This document shows, one piece after another, positions 34,920 through 46,744 of a DNA stretch of 64,000 nucleotides. The DNA lies in assembly GCA_009617715.1 (NCBI GenBank), contig VTFK01000033.1, positions 1,488,001-1,552,000 of the forward strand, given 5' to 3'. The DNA is from Plectrocnemia conspersa (lineage: Eukaryota; Arthropoda; Insecta; Trichoptera; Polycentropodidae). Position numbers and translations under genes: made by a program. The notes beneath the pieces were generated by a model, which saw only the letters and a list, made by a program, of their open reading frames with translations, did not search any database and was not told the origin of the DNA. Each line of letters opens with the position of its first letter. Position 1 is the first letter of the stretch.

Positions 34920-36110
34920 CTGTAAGCAAACGAACATTTTTAACACTTGAAAGGACTGTACGCTTAACCCCTTCCCGACACCTGTTGTTCCCGAGACGAG
35001 CCACAGGTACGCCTACGTGTATATTTAATATCAACTCTCTCCGGCTCTTTCGCTTTTCGCATCCGATTAATATTCAACGATAATTATGCGCTTCTTGAAC
35101 GTCACGTTTCGAGATAAACAAGCGTTGCATTTTTCATTAACGCATTACATTTAAGCGTTCAATTACTATTTAATTAAAGTTTTTTACTGTTACTGTAATA
35201 TATTTATAATTTACACATTGAGAATTATCGAAATTAAAAGAAAACTATCGTGTTAATAATTTAATACTGTTGGAAAAAATATGATGAAATAGTTCTTATT
35301 ATGTTTTCATATAATTCTGCAACAAAAATATGTATTTATCATTTCAACCACAATCAGGAATTCTTGTAATTTCCATGATCACAATGAATTTTTAAAAATT
35401 CGAGACGTTTTCATTGAAAATTATTGGGTGTGGAATCTTTTCGGCTCAAAATGAACATTAACAATTTCTCAAATACCGAATACAAAATCTGCTCTTTTCT
35501 GAGACAAAAAAAAACATTGTCAGTACTTGTATATATTATACATTGTGTCACAGTTGTTCTCGAGACGTTTTTAAGAAATGCGAGCGTACGCGTCGGACAA
35601 GACAGGGGATGATTATCGATTGTGGGAGTGAGAGGTGGCGACGGGACGGATGATGGATGCTGGATCGCCGTAAGGTCACCGTAAAGGGTGCGATTACGGT
35701 GCGCGAGCCGGGAAGCGACCGCTAACAACCCCGCGTTTTTCTCGCTTTTCAATATCCGGTCCATAATGCCCCGGGATTCGACCGACCCTCTCGCTGACAG
35801 CCTGCGCATTATTCTCCCGTCGAACTTCGTGAATACTTAATCTTAATTCGGGTAAGACGGTGTTAATAAATTTTGGGTAAATTACGGCATCCAATTTTTA
35901 TCACCCATAGCACACTTGCTACGTTCAATGACTTTGGAAAAGCTATTGCATTCACAGAAAAAATAAGTATAAAAATATTATTTTATTATAACATATAAAA
36001 TTTTTACTTTGTACAATGACTTTTTTACAATAATTTTTTTTTTGTATTAATATTTTTTACAGAAAGTTTTGCTTTATTTGATTTTAATTCGCTTTTTTAT
36101 AAAATATACG
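34920..36110. other. KChIP 5'-side intron with GC-rich island
   Basis: 35560-35895 is a CG-rich island with open frames on both strands but no recognisable protein. It contains a block of about 55 bp that recurs at 39053 (listed separately). It could be an alternative promoter or enhancer for KChIP, but no first exon was recognised. Confidence 0.4.
35816..35875. repeat. Duplicated block, copy 1
   Basis: CCGTCGAACTTCGTGAATAC, TTAATCTTAATTCGGG and GTTAATAAATT appear in the same order as at 39053-39105, with an insertion of 8 bp or so. The surrounding sequences differ. Confidence 0.75.
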
Positions 36111-36239
36111 TAGTATATTTTAGACCGTCTTTGCCCCGCGCTTTTAGGAGCTCTGCGCGAATTTTTTTTATTTTTTTAAATATTCCAAGTCAAACATATT
36201 CGAACGCTTCGTCATTTACACTACGACAGCGACGATACC

Positions 36240-36365
36240 ATATTACAATTTCTAAAAAGTACAACAAGTCTGAATTTTAACAAATAGAAGAGAGCAAAAA
36301 ACTTCTTAGAAGTCAAAAATCAACGTCAAAAGCAATACTCCCGCAAAATAGCTATCATAATTAAA
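36240..36365. repeat. Foldback family A, arm fragment
   Basis: AGAAGTCAAAAATCAACGTC and AAAAGCAATACTCC match one arm of the family. The inverted partner is missing. Confidence 0.65.
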
Positions 36366-36544
36366 GAGAGTATTGGCCGTTATAAACAACAGCAAATATA
36401 ATATAAAATTCAGGTAACAATGGTAGAAATTAAATCAACTAGATAAAATATACTAATTGGAGTTCGCCAAAGCATAATTTAAAAAATATATTTGAACATC
36501 CTAAAGCATTGTGTGAGGTATTTTAATGTCAAGCACACATACTG

Positions 36545-36960
36545 GGTATCAATATTAACTTAACAAAAAGCAAAGAACTTAGAAATGCAATAAAGGAATT
36601 AAAACAGGATTTTCATACAACTGGTGAACCAACGTATTGACCCACTGGTTCTAAAAAATGTCAAACGGTAACAAACAGCTACCTAGATAAAAAAGAGAGC
36701 CTTGAGTTAAGTTCTGGTCAATCAGCAGTGATTTTGACTTTTAGTAAAGGAATAACTATGAGAGAAATTAGATCAACTCTCACCAACAAAACGACAGATT
36801 AAGAAAGCTTCAGAGTAGAACTGAAAAACAAGATTAAGCTGAATGTGTAATTAAAAATAAAACATCAACTCAAAAAAGATCATGAATACTATTTTAAGGA
36901 CATACAAAAAGCAGCTTGAAACATTACTAAGGAACATAAGTCAGTAAGCAATAATTACAC
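36545..36960 (+). pseudogene. Decayed open frame of unknown origin
   Basis: One frame stays readable over about 100 codons with only three stops: INLTKSKELRNAIKELKQDF, then KKESLELSSGQSAVILTF, SKGITMREIRSTLTN and FRVELKNKIKLN. The composition (charged, with amphipathic spacing) looks like former coding sequence rather than random AT-rich DNA. It lies between two foldback family A copies. No family was recognised, so a transposon-derived protein is only a guess. Confidence 0.3.
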
Positions 36961-37139
36961 AATATAAATAAGTAATCTAGTAAATGAAAAAATGGCAAAG
37001 AGAATATGGCATCAAATCAGATTCCCTAATGATAAAAATATAGTAAAAATATTGTAAATAATTAAAATGCAACAATTAAACTACTCGTTACCGATCGTTC
37101 ACACTGCGACGGCGCCGACGCGATTTCATTGCTTTAAAT

Positions 37140-37680
37140 GAAATTTTCTAGACAAATTCAAAGTGGGAGAGCAAATGCCCCTATCTGCTCCCCCCCCACC
37201 CGCCCCAAAATGACGTTTTTGTTTTAAAATCTACATCAAAAGCAATAAAATCGTACCGCTGCAGTTTCAACGCTAGCGTTCATAATTAGACATTTTATAG
37301 CAATATTACGACTTAAAGTGAGAATCGAATAAAGCACATCTAAACCGAATTTTGACCAATAGGAGAGCGCAAAAAACAATTATCACATCTCAGATGTCAA
37401 AAATCCACGTCAAAAGCAATAAAATCGTGCCGTCGCCGTCGCAGTGGGAACGCTCGTAAACGAGCGTCCCCACTGCGACGGCGCCGACACGATTTTATTG
37501 CTTTTGACATGAATTTTTGACTTCTGAGAAGTGATAATTGTTTTTTGCGCCCTCCTATTGATCAAAATTCGGTTTGAATACACTTTGATCGATACTCTCA
37601 TATTAGAAGTCCGTAGTAATTTCAGTAAGAATAGCTATAATATTTTTTAAATATAGTGTAATATCCAAGTTCAGACAAAT
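37140..37680. mobile_element. Foldback family A, most complete copy
   Basis: A C-run module (37180-37205) and a short arm (37235-37280) are followed by two arms of about 140 bp (37318-37456 and 37459-37600). They meet at a GC-rich tip, GGAACGCTCG/CGAGCGTCCC, around TAAA. The right end continues into ATAGCTATAATATTTTTTAA then ATATAGTGTAATA, shared by all longer copies. No open frame spans it, so it is non-autonomous. Confidence 0.85.
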
Positions 37681-37859
37681 TATGAAGCAATAATAGTTTT
37701 AAGATGCTTTAATAATTAAAAAAAATAAGGCAAAAACGATCAAAGACAATGATTTTTTAGACTTATTTTTCCAAAAAAAGGAAAATCTGGCGCCGGTATT
37801 TTCAATAATATTTTTTCCGACAATATAATAAATTAATAAAAATGAGGAAATAAATGGGA

Positions 37860-38289
37860 TCAAAAGGTTTTTGTACATAGGTGTTTAATTGATTTTTATT
37901 AGTATTCTCATACAACACAATAAAGGATCAGCGTACAAAATATTTTTAGAAGTACCTGCGAGCCAGGAAGATTGTTTAAAGGTCTCGTATTATTTGAAAC
38001 ACAAACTATACATTAACAGACAGAAAAATAATTGGTTATATATGTCGGAAACTTTATTTTTAATTTGACATGTTTGTTTATTAAGTTTTAAAAAAAAACA
38101 CATCTTAGAATCCTTAAATTTTTTCACGAAATACGCATACATTTATCAACATTCAACAATATATATTTAGCAGTATTTAGTTCGACTTTGGTATTTTTTA
38201 TTATCAATTAATAAAGATAATACCGATATTGACTGTTTTATCTCTCGGTAATACCGGTTTTGAAAAATCTAGTATTATTATAATCCCTA
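37860..38289. repeat. ATACCGGTATT repeat family copy, right end at 38289
   Basis: It ends AATCCCTA, the inverse of TAGGGATT at 24028. It carries ATACCG words near the end and shares TTTTTAGAAGTACCTG and AAACACAAACTATACATT with the 48.7-48.8 kb region. The terminus is hAT-like, but no target duplication was seen. Confidence 0.5.
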
Positions 38290-38299
38290 GTTGTACGTC

Positions 38300-40250
38300 A
38301 ACAATCGCCGTAGACAATTGTAGTTATCCAACGGACAAGCCCGGACACACTTTAAAAAAGTTATTTTGCGTTGTATAAATTATACATTACGAAACCCTCA
38401 AACTTGGCCAAATAATAATTGCAAGCTTATATTGTGATAAGCTAAATTAACAGATAGTTCGAATAGTTTTTAGCACGACAATACGCATCCCCATGTGGTG
38501 AAATTAGCTTTTGATAAAATCAAAGAACTTGAAGGTTTTATCTCAATCACCTTATGCTCCAAACCTTGCTCGTTCCAACTACACTTATGTGTATAAGGGG
38601 CTTTCAAAATATTTGCAATAAAAATCTCTCATATTTTATGCTAATGGAATTAAAAAATTGACCGATGGTTATAAATTTTATATTTATATGAAAATTATAT
38701 TATGAAAAATTAAATTAAAATTAAGATTTAAAAGTGATTTTTTGTTTCATTAAAAAAACGATTTTGTTTCATTAAAATATTTTTTTTTTTAAATATAACG
38801 GTTGTGCCCGGTATTGTTTACGAAATAACTACGTAAGTGATACGCAACTAATCTAAACTAACTTAACTCAAAGCGACAGTTCATATTATTGATTTAGGTT
38901 CTAAATCATACAGGTTTTTGTCGATATTCGAACGGTGATTTCCTGGAACTCGACCTAGTTTATTTGGTTTATTATCCAACATCATTAGGAAGGAGCAACG
39001 CGTCCGATACATTAGCGAGATATCAGATTATCCGATATCATTGGGGCCGTCCGCCGTCGAACTTCATGAATGGTTAATCTCATTTCGGGCGTTAATAAAT
39101 TGTGCCGGCAATTTTTTATTTATTTTCGCAGGCAAGAAAGACGGTCGACGCGTAGGAAATTAAGGGAATTACAGGGGCAGACTTATTGTGTACGGAAACA
39201 TGTTTATTACGGGTCATAATTTATGACGAGTGCTCGTTATTATAATAATGAATTTAACTAGGCTCGTTTAGAGTGATCGCTCGTTGTTAAAATCGAGGGT
39301 TCATGAATGTGGGAGTGTTTACCTTTATTAAACTAAATAATATATTTGCAGCCGTTCTAAATTTTACAGCTTTCATTGCTGTATTATATCACCGAAACTT
39401 TGTTTACGAGGCATAAAATGCGCGTACCCGCAGAATACTGCTCTTTTATGGTGGTACTTATTCGTTACCACTAAAAATATGTAAAAAGTAATACATATAT
39501 AATTTGTGTATGTACAAAAATTAACATCAACAATTTCGCTTTATATTATAGCCCCCGAGGCAAAACAAGCCAATATAAATATTTGTAAGTACACGTGATT
39601 TTTCAACGGATTCTTTACAAATAAAATAATATGAAAAATCTCGATCGAGAATCAGACATTCTATATATTAAATTAGTTTGTCAATTTTTATTTGATAATA
39701 TAATAGTATCCTATTATTTTGACAAATCTGACAATATTAAAATACTGATATTGCTTTAATAAAAATATTAATATTGCTTCAACGAAAATACCGGTTAATT
39801 GATATTTAGAATTTAATTTTCTGTGTCATACAAAATAATAATCAATGTATATTATCTGTTAAACCATATAATATACAATTAAATAAAGTCATTATAAAAT
39901 AAAATCAGCAATGTTTTAGTAAATAATTTATAAACTGTTTATAAATACCTGAAAACTATTTAATAGTTAATCTTAAACGCGTATTATGAAAAATAAATAT
40001 ATATACAATATAACAAATGAATGATATTCATTTGTGTATTTTTTTCGAATCTGATTTATATAATATCGTTATTTCTGTGCTTGTGTGTATGATTTAAATT
40101 TAATTAAGATTAATTATAAATATATACATATTTATTATTTATATTTTCTGCTTTAAAGAAAATTAAAATTTTAAAATAGCGAAATATCATTATTAAAAAT
40201 ATGCAACAGTATTAAAATCTCTAGCTCCTACCTTACATATAAGTGCACAT
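38300..40250. other. No recognised gene; GC-rich island 38930-39320
   Basis: The island contains the second copy of the duplicated block (39053-39105). The flanks are AT-rich. Confidence 0.45.
39053..39105. repeat. Duplicated block, copy 2
   Basis: CCGTCGAACTTCATGAATGG, TTAATCTCATTTCGGGC and GTTAATAAATT match the block at 35816-35875. Both lie in GC-rich islands upstream of the first recognised KChIP exon. Confidence 0.75.
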
Positions 40251-40251
40251 A

Positions 40252-40422
40252 TGAGCCGTTGATTTTGAAAGTGGAGCAAGTCCATATTATCTTATCGTTG
40301 CGTTTGAACTGATTTATTAATATTAGTAAGCTTATGGCCTTTTTTCATAAAAATTCATATGCAATAATTATTTCAGTTTTTAATAAGGCTCAATGGACTT
40401 GTCCCACTTTCAAAATTGCTTA
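40252..40422. mobile_element. Repeat family D MITE, 171 bp
   Basis: The left end TGAGCCGTTGATTTTGAAAG (then TGGAGCAAGTCC) is inverted at the right end (GGACTTGTCCCACTTTCAAA, then ATTGCTTA). The AT-rich interior has no frame. The short non-coding inverted-repeat layout defines a MITE. Confidence 0.7.
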
Positions 40423-40429
40423 TTTCTGA

Positions 40430-41750
40430 TGTCAACTTTTCTAACACCCGTTTTTGTGAATAATAAAGACGTCTGAAGCATAAATTGTTATAATAAAATA
40501 AAATTGTTATAAAACAAGCAAAGAATTTGCTTGTCATATTTTCACATTATCCTTTAAAAATATTTTTATTTTATAGCAGCAAAACCAATGTTATTTATAA
40601 AATAATTATGAGCGATATAAAAATACAGTTCTCGTGTGTTATTATTAGTAATCGACGCGGCTTTTGTAACACATAATACACGTCGCGCCTCTCGAGTATA
40701 TTGATTACGCATTTGACGTAGTTATATCTTATTCGCTAATTCGGATCGTGAGTGTTCTGAGATATGCGGAGGGTATGGGATGAGTATGCCGGGCATATGA
40801 TAGTTCGGTCATAAATATTTGGGCCGCGGTATAAAATATTCGCACGGTCGTAAGCATCGGAACGGATCCTCCGAGGATTGAATTCGCAAAGGACTCCGAC
40901 ACCGCCGTGAATAATACAGCAGAATTAAATTCGACGCGAAAAATGGACTCGGACCGCATGACTTAGATCAGCGAAACGTTTATTATTCATACGCGCGCAT
41001 ACATTAAATGTCACACGACTGAGAGACGGGACATGTCAAACTTTCCTTTATTTACGATGAATATGCACTAGTGCGACGGTGCATATTGAAGCTTTTTTAT
41101 TTTCAACTATATATACACAGGTGTTTAATTATTGTACATACTTATGCGACACTCTTTATAATCTGCATTTTGGTGAGGATTTTTTTATTTTAAATATTCT
41201 AAAAATATCGATAACTTTTGTGTTTTTTAATTTTTTTCAGTTATTAAGAAAATATGATTTATGGAGTTATTTTACAACTAAATATGAAATATGACAACAA
41301 GCAAATAGTTTATAATCTTTTTCTGACAAATATTGTCTCTTTCAAGGGCATTCTCTAATACTATTTTTGAATTGTTTGATGCAAAGTGTCTCCAACCGGG
41401 TCCAACCACTCTTATATTCACAATTGGAGGAATTAACGTATACTTATTATTATATAAAACTGTTCGACTTGTTAAAAAGTGTTTTTACCGTTTAAAAAAA
41501 AATAGGTTTCTTAGTTAAAATGAGATACCGTGACAAACCTCTTAACGGACTAAGTCACTAGATACGCAACATAAATCAAAAAGGATTAATATATACGCCA
41601 CTTTGAGAAGAGATAACCCGTGAATTTGGATTTATTCTCAAAAAGAATGTTTCTGACCTGCCTTAGCGGCCAATTCGTATTTTAAAAAAAATGCCACCCT
41701 TCCGTAATTGATCGTCTCAATAAAAATGGGCGGACAACAAAATATAGCGT
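40430..41750. other. No recognised gene; GC-rich patch 40660-41040
   Basis: Short frames occur on both strands (for example 40729-40959 minus) without recognisable motifs. The rest is AT-rich. Confidence 0.4.
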
Positions 41751-41759
41751 TGAACAAAT

Positions 41760-42010
41760 TTCAATTGTTTAAGAAATAATAAATCTAAACCGAATTTTGA
41801 CCTATAAGAGAGCGCAAAAAACAATTATTTCTTCGTCAAAAGCAATAAAATCGTGCCGTAGATGGCACGGACACTATTTTATTGCTTTTGACGTGAATTT
41901 TTGACTTCTGAGAAATGATAATTATTTTTGCACCCTTCTATTGACCAAAATTTGGTTTGAATATACTTTAATCAGTCCATATCGGTAAGGATAGCTATCA
42001 TATTTTTAAA
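41760..42010. mobile_element. Foldback family A copy
   Basis: The left arm (AGAGCGCAAAAAACAATTAT at 41810) and right arm (GACTTCTGAGAAATGATAAT at 41903) meet near 41860 with a shortened tip. It is followed by the shared ATAGCTATCATATTTTTAAA junction. Confidence 0.75.
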
Positions 42011-42226
42011 ACATAGTGTATCAAAATGCATGAGATGAGACGTCTGTCTATAATTCTTTTCCTGCTTATTTTCAACTGAGAGAAGTATTTTGGACTTGGG
42101 TTAATGAAAGTTTTAAAACTATTATTAGATTTAGAGCTTTTATTAGGTTGGATTTGGGTTTGCACAGAAAATGGACGTTTCGCAACTGTCAAATAGCGTT
42201 TCAAAGATATTTTTAAGCAGCATATA

Positions 42227-42540
42227 ATTTCACTAGCGCATATAAATTGAATTATATTCTCGCTAGCATAAATATATATTTACTGGTGAAAATGTATTTG
42301 GACTTCACTAGTAAAAATATAACTTTACCAAAAAATACACATTCACTTTAACATGTATACATCGCACATGAATAAATATTGAAAAGTACGTAAATTATAT
42401 ACTTTTACTAGCACCTGCCAGATAAATTATATTTTAAAAAATATTTTCATAATAGATTTTTTTGCGGAATAGCCTGAAATTTTTTGTCATTTCAGCTTTT
42501 TCAAGGGGAGAGGGCAAAAGTTGCACAGTCCCCTATGCAT
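42227..42540. repeat. Repeat family B copy followed by the C-rich left module
   Basis: Family B words (TTTCACTAGCGCATATAAAT, CGCTAGCATAAATAT, ATTTGGACTTCACTAGT) run to about 42440. The left module of family A (GTCATTTCAGCTTTTTCAAG) follows at about 42487. The same order, B then left module, is seen at 53.8-54.1 kb. Confidence 0.7.
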
Positions 42541-42544
42541 CACG

Positions 42545-43925
42545 CTGGTTGAAAATAATATTTTTTTTATTACAATACCCAAAAAATACATATAAAGAAA
42601 CAAACAAAAATACAAAAATTCCGCCCCCCATAGCTACGCCACTGCTTACGGATCTTATGATTAATTTGAATCGAACTAGGTCATACATATTAGGCATTGT
42701 AAATTATCTAATTATGAGCTACTTCAGCTCATAGAGAATATTTATATGTATGTATTAAAAAAAAATACACAAGAAGCATGAAATACTGTTGGTAATATTA
42801 TATTTTTTTAGCAGTTAAAATTTAATTAATATTTTTTTTTAAATTTGCAAATTATTTTTTTAATAAAATTTCAATAACAATCATTAACTCTAAAGTATAG
42901 AATATTTTTTATTTTTTTTTTCGATTTTATATATATATTTTTTAATTCAATAGTTGTTTTTATTTACATTTTAAATAATGTTTTTAATAGGTTAAAAAAT
43001 ATAAGTTTATCTGTAATACGTAACGAGTAGAATATATTTTGTAACATTGGAGCTTTTTATAAATCGACGAAGAAACTTTTATTCAGTTTAATATATTTAT
43101 CTACAATTTCATACTTCGAAAAATAAGTGTTAAAAGGTCGGTGGCAAAATGGCAAAAGCTCTCGATTCGATTTGAATTGCCTTGGTATAACCAAATATCG
43201 CGCTTTTAGAACATTTCAAAGATGAATTGCGCACATTTCCATCAATGGGCGCAACTCGGAAGCCGCAAGAGAACATCCGCATTTGGAAACACACAAGTTT
43301 GAACGCTTTCCGTAATGCAGTGTTGCCAGTAATTACTGGCGCTCGTAAATCGCGCCACAATCTAAATGCAAATCGTAGGCGAGGACCGCGCCCGGAACGC
43401 GACCGTCGTTCGCCTGAAAGGAATTCCTGGGAGTTATCTCGGGCTTGATCGGACGCCTAGTTGATTTTTCGCAATGAACCGAACCGACCTCTGCGAGAGT
43501 CAGCAATTAACTGAAAGACCCTGAAAAGAAAAAGCGGAAAGTAAAGAAGGGGAAAAGGGATCTCGGTCCACTCGACCCCAGCGTCGATGGCTTACGCTCG
43601 TGACGTTACGACCGCCCTAATGATCTAGCAGCGGCAATTAAGCCCAGCTCGTGTCATCTAGCGACCTGTCGTTACCGTCAGACCGTTTTGCCTTTTTCCT
43701 TTGTTCTCGTCCGGCACTTTCGAGTTAAAGCGTCCACAGCGCTAAAAGAACGAGCTCCAGAACGGCCAGTTGTTTGCTTTTAATGTCGCAAAACGCCAAC
43801 TTTCAAGCCCTTCCTATTGATACGGAATTGATTTGATCGCCGAATATGAAGTCATTCCGAGACATTAAGATCGTATATTAACATTTAGACGTTAACGTTT
43901 AAAGATTTTTTCGAGTTTTGAGGCT
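42545..43925. other. No recognised gene; GC-rich island 43130-43830
   Basis: The island has many CG dinucleotides and short frames on both strands without motifs. A long T-rich stretch lies at 42800-42960. Confidence 0.4.
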
Positions 43926-43932
43926 CAAGGGG

Positions 43933-44226
43933 TGTGATTTTGCAGCCAGTTATAGACACCGGAAAGCTGGTAACAATGCTTTTCTGGCAGAGAAATGATG
44001 TTCTAAGGATGTCTCTTGTCTCGTCGCCATTTGTAGTCTGCCAGCCTAGATCGATCATTTTCTGTGGTATCTCTCGATCGTTTTCCTAGTCTGTCTGCTG
44101 TCTACCGCGTGTCCTCGATCGTCTCTGCGTTAGACTTTTTGTACCGTAGATTAGGGATGTCTCCAGCGAATCACAACCATACAGAGATCATTCAATAAAT
44201 TATTATGCTCGTATATTCGATCAACA
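43933..44226 (+). mobile_element. LTR-like segment, plus strand
   Basis: It begins TGTGATTTTGCAGCCAG. It contains CGAATCACAACCATACAG at 44168-44185 and an AATAAA signal at 44195. It matches 30390-30799 in opposite orientation at both ends. TGTGATT at the start and AATCACA at 44175 also form an inverted pair. No target duplication was seen. Confidence 0.4.
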
Positions 44227-44599
44227 AATTTTTTTTTCACGCCTTGAAATTTGCTATATGCATATATTCAAAGGTCAAATAATGCAAGGATTTAATATTA
44301 ACGGTATTTTTTCTGTCACCTAATGGCGTATTGTTTGCACAAATATAATACACAGAATAGTATGAATTCTCTATATTTATTATGGTAATAACGACTCCGG
44401 ACATTACGGTTTGTTCAGTGTTATCGTTTTTGCGAGTTACCCATTGTTTATTTATTTTAATTTTCAAGTTACATTCTTGTAATTATTGTTTGGCTATGAT
44501 ATTTACTATGAAAGTATATGAAGTCACCCACAGATTTGTAATCTGATATTGCAGATCTCGTCATAAACGCAAAGTTCAACAACATTTTTATTCAACTAG

Positions 44600-45400
44600 C
44601 TAAAAATATGTAAATATGGATGCGGATTATCCGTGCTTGAAATAAATTCATTTTTTTAATGAGAAAAGTTGCATAAGTCGCGTCTGTTGCAACATATGAA
44701 ACAAATGGTTTAGTTATGTAAGAATACTGAAATAAAAAATCTTTCTGTGGATTATTATAATCGAAAAGGAACATGGATGGATAAAGAGATATTCGAAGAT
44801 TGGTTCAAAACCAAATAGGTTCATTAAGTGAGAGATTTTTTTAAAAGTGAAACAGTATTGATATTAAGATAGTGCTCCTTCTCATTCAAATGAAATAATA
44901 TTGAAAACGAATGACAGTTGCAATTTTTTTACTGCCTAATGTTACAAATTTAATTCGACATATGGACCGAGGTATTATAAATATCATAAATGAAACGGCT
45001 TAATGCGCTGGTCTCAAAACTCTTCAAGAAAGACTATGCCTTGATCAATTTCAAAAATGGATGTCATACATTGTGTTCCGACAATTTTTACATATATTTA
45101 TGCATGGCCGAATAAAAGTGTGTTATGGCCGTGCGTGGGTTTTCTGTGTGAAAATTACCTGAAGGCGCTTCGGCTGTCACGGCGTGTGATCGTGCGTCAG
45201 CAAGGATTCTGAGGACGTAAACTCTGATAATAAAGCATTTCAATAGTTCGAGGCGTTTAATTCCGTCGAGAGACGGTGGTCCTTCGAGAAGAAAAGGCGG
45301 CCATCTCCAAAGGGGAGAGGTCGCAACACATTGAATATCATAATCTTAGTAAAAAAAAAAGCTAGTTACACTCGTATGATAAAGATTCTTCCTAAAGTGG
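44600..45400 (+). pseudogene. Tigger/pogo-type DDE transposase relic, split by a solo LTR
   Basis: The frames contain LSVDYYNRKGTWMDKEIFED and WFKTK (44731-44817), LLDSAPSHSNEIILKTND (about 44862-44915) and LPNVTNLIRHMDRGI (44932-44976). Next come ETA, a stop, then CAGLKTLQERL. These match the DDE domain of Tigger/jerky-type transposases, in which the second catalytic Asp lies in LLxDNAPSH and the third in xxMDQGxI. The second Asp here is in LLDSAPSH and the third in MDRGI. Several stops and frameshifts show it is dead. The reading is interrupted at 45073 by a solo LTR and may resume briefly after 45333. Confidence 0.82.
45074..45328. mobile_element. Solo LTR with 5-bp target duplication
   Basis: The 255-bp segment starts TGTTCCGACA and ends TCGCAACA, giving the TGTT...AACA termini of retroviral-type LTRs. 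It is flanked on both sides by CATTG (45069-45073 and 45329-45333). An AATAAA signal is at 45229. It has been inserted in the Tigger relic. Without internal sequence it is a product of LTR-LTR recombination. The Ty3/gypsy or BEL group cannot be told from the LTR alone. Confidence 0.82.
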
Positions 45401-46435
45401 CAATCATTCATATTATTTTCTTTATAAATTTATAATAAAAAGAGTGCAAAAAAATTGCCTATTAATTCAAAATCAATTTATGTTGTAAAATATGGTTAAA
45501 TGATAATATATGCTTGCGATTTTTGCGAAAAAATTTCTGTCTTCGAATATTTTTTTGGAAAATATAATAAACAATATATTAAATGCTCCGTGGAATGTCC
45601 TAAATTTTATTGTCAAGGAAGAAGTGAAAAATACAAGACCGAAATACAATAAAAAACAGCACAATAAATTGATTACTGTCGTTTATTATTATCGTTTTAT
45701 TCTTGAGAAATAGGAAAGACGGGGATTATTTTATTACCACGCATTCGCTTGTCAAATTGCTGTACCATCAGATCTATAATTATAAGATTCTTATATTTTT
45801 TAACATTTAGAATTTGGTATTATATAATAAAATAATATCAATATATTACCTCAGAGAAAAGGATCAAGATTTTCATTGATATCCGTGTTTTTTTTTTGTT
45901 TTTTTTTAGAAAAAAGTTAGTGCTGCTTGACTTAAAAAAGCGGTTACTTTTAAAATATCGATGTTTAGTCACGCAATGCAAACTGACACAAAGTGTGTAA
46001 ACATATTCGGCCGCGTTGCGAAAACATAAAAATAAATATTATTTCATTGTATTTTCCAACAACAGGTTTCCGAGTCTTTTTTCTCTTTTCCCGCCCGCAT
46101 TCGATCGGATTCGGGAAAACTGGTTTACTACTGTCAATACGCACGCTCGTGCAATAAATAATTGTTTCATGACAGGACGACGGACAGACATCAAACGTAG
46201 AAAATACGGATGTTTGGTACTATAATATATATTTTATAAATTATTAAAATATTTTTACTGCTTTTTACTGAGCAATTCGTAGTAGCATTGTTGACAGTGC
46301 CACGCTGAATACTAACAGAGAAATAAGTCTAACTAAAAGGTAAGACAAACGGAAGTAGAGTTTTAAATAAAATTTTAAATAGCTCTGGGAATTATGTTAC
46401 GCTTCAAAATATATGTAACTCCTTATTAACATTCG
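45400..46435. other. AT-rich DNA, no recognised gene
   Basis: Short open frames only; nothing recognised. Confidence 0.5.
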
Positions 46436-46440
46436 ACATA

Positions 46441-46739
46441 TGAGTGGTTGCTTTTGAAAGTGGGGCAAGTCAATTTTGTTAAAAAAAGAGATAATTTCGA
46501 TAAAAGTATGAAGTTTTGAAATAAAATAGAAAATTAAGAAATAAATTATTCTATATTTTCTTAATACAATTAAACTCTTTAAAACATTTTTTTTTGTTTA
46601 AATAACGCAAATATTATATAATTATTGCATATGAATTTTTTATTAAACAATATAAAATAAATCTATTATTACTTACTAATATTTTTGAATCAGTTATAAC
46701 ATAATATGGACTTGCCCCACTTTAAAAATCAAAAGCTCA
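46441..46739. mobile_element. Repeat family D MITE, 299 bp
   Basis: The left end TGAGTGGTTGCTTTTGAAAG (then TGGGGCAAGTC) is inverted at the right end (GACTTGCCCCACTTTAAAAA, then TCAAAAGCTCA). The interior is AT-rich and non-coding. The terminal repeats are about 30 bp and it is the best-preserved member in the window. Confidence 0.8.
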
Positions 46740-46744
46740 TTTAT

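Noticed and set aside
35411..35894. Overlapping minus-strand open frames of 132 and 66 codons as a KChIP first exon
   Set aside because: No matching donor with the right phase and no recognisable KChIP N terminus; the composition fits a GC-rich non-coding island.
45152..45215. Possible KChIP upstream exon on the minus strand with donor gtaattt and matching phase
   Set aside because: The frame is open and phase 1 fits the next exon, but the whole segment lies inside the solo LTR bounded by CATTG duplications, so it is retrotransposon sequence.
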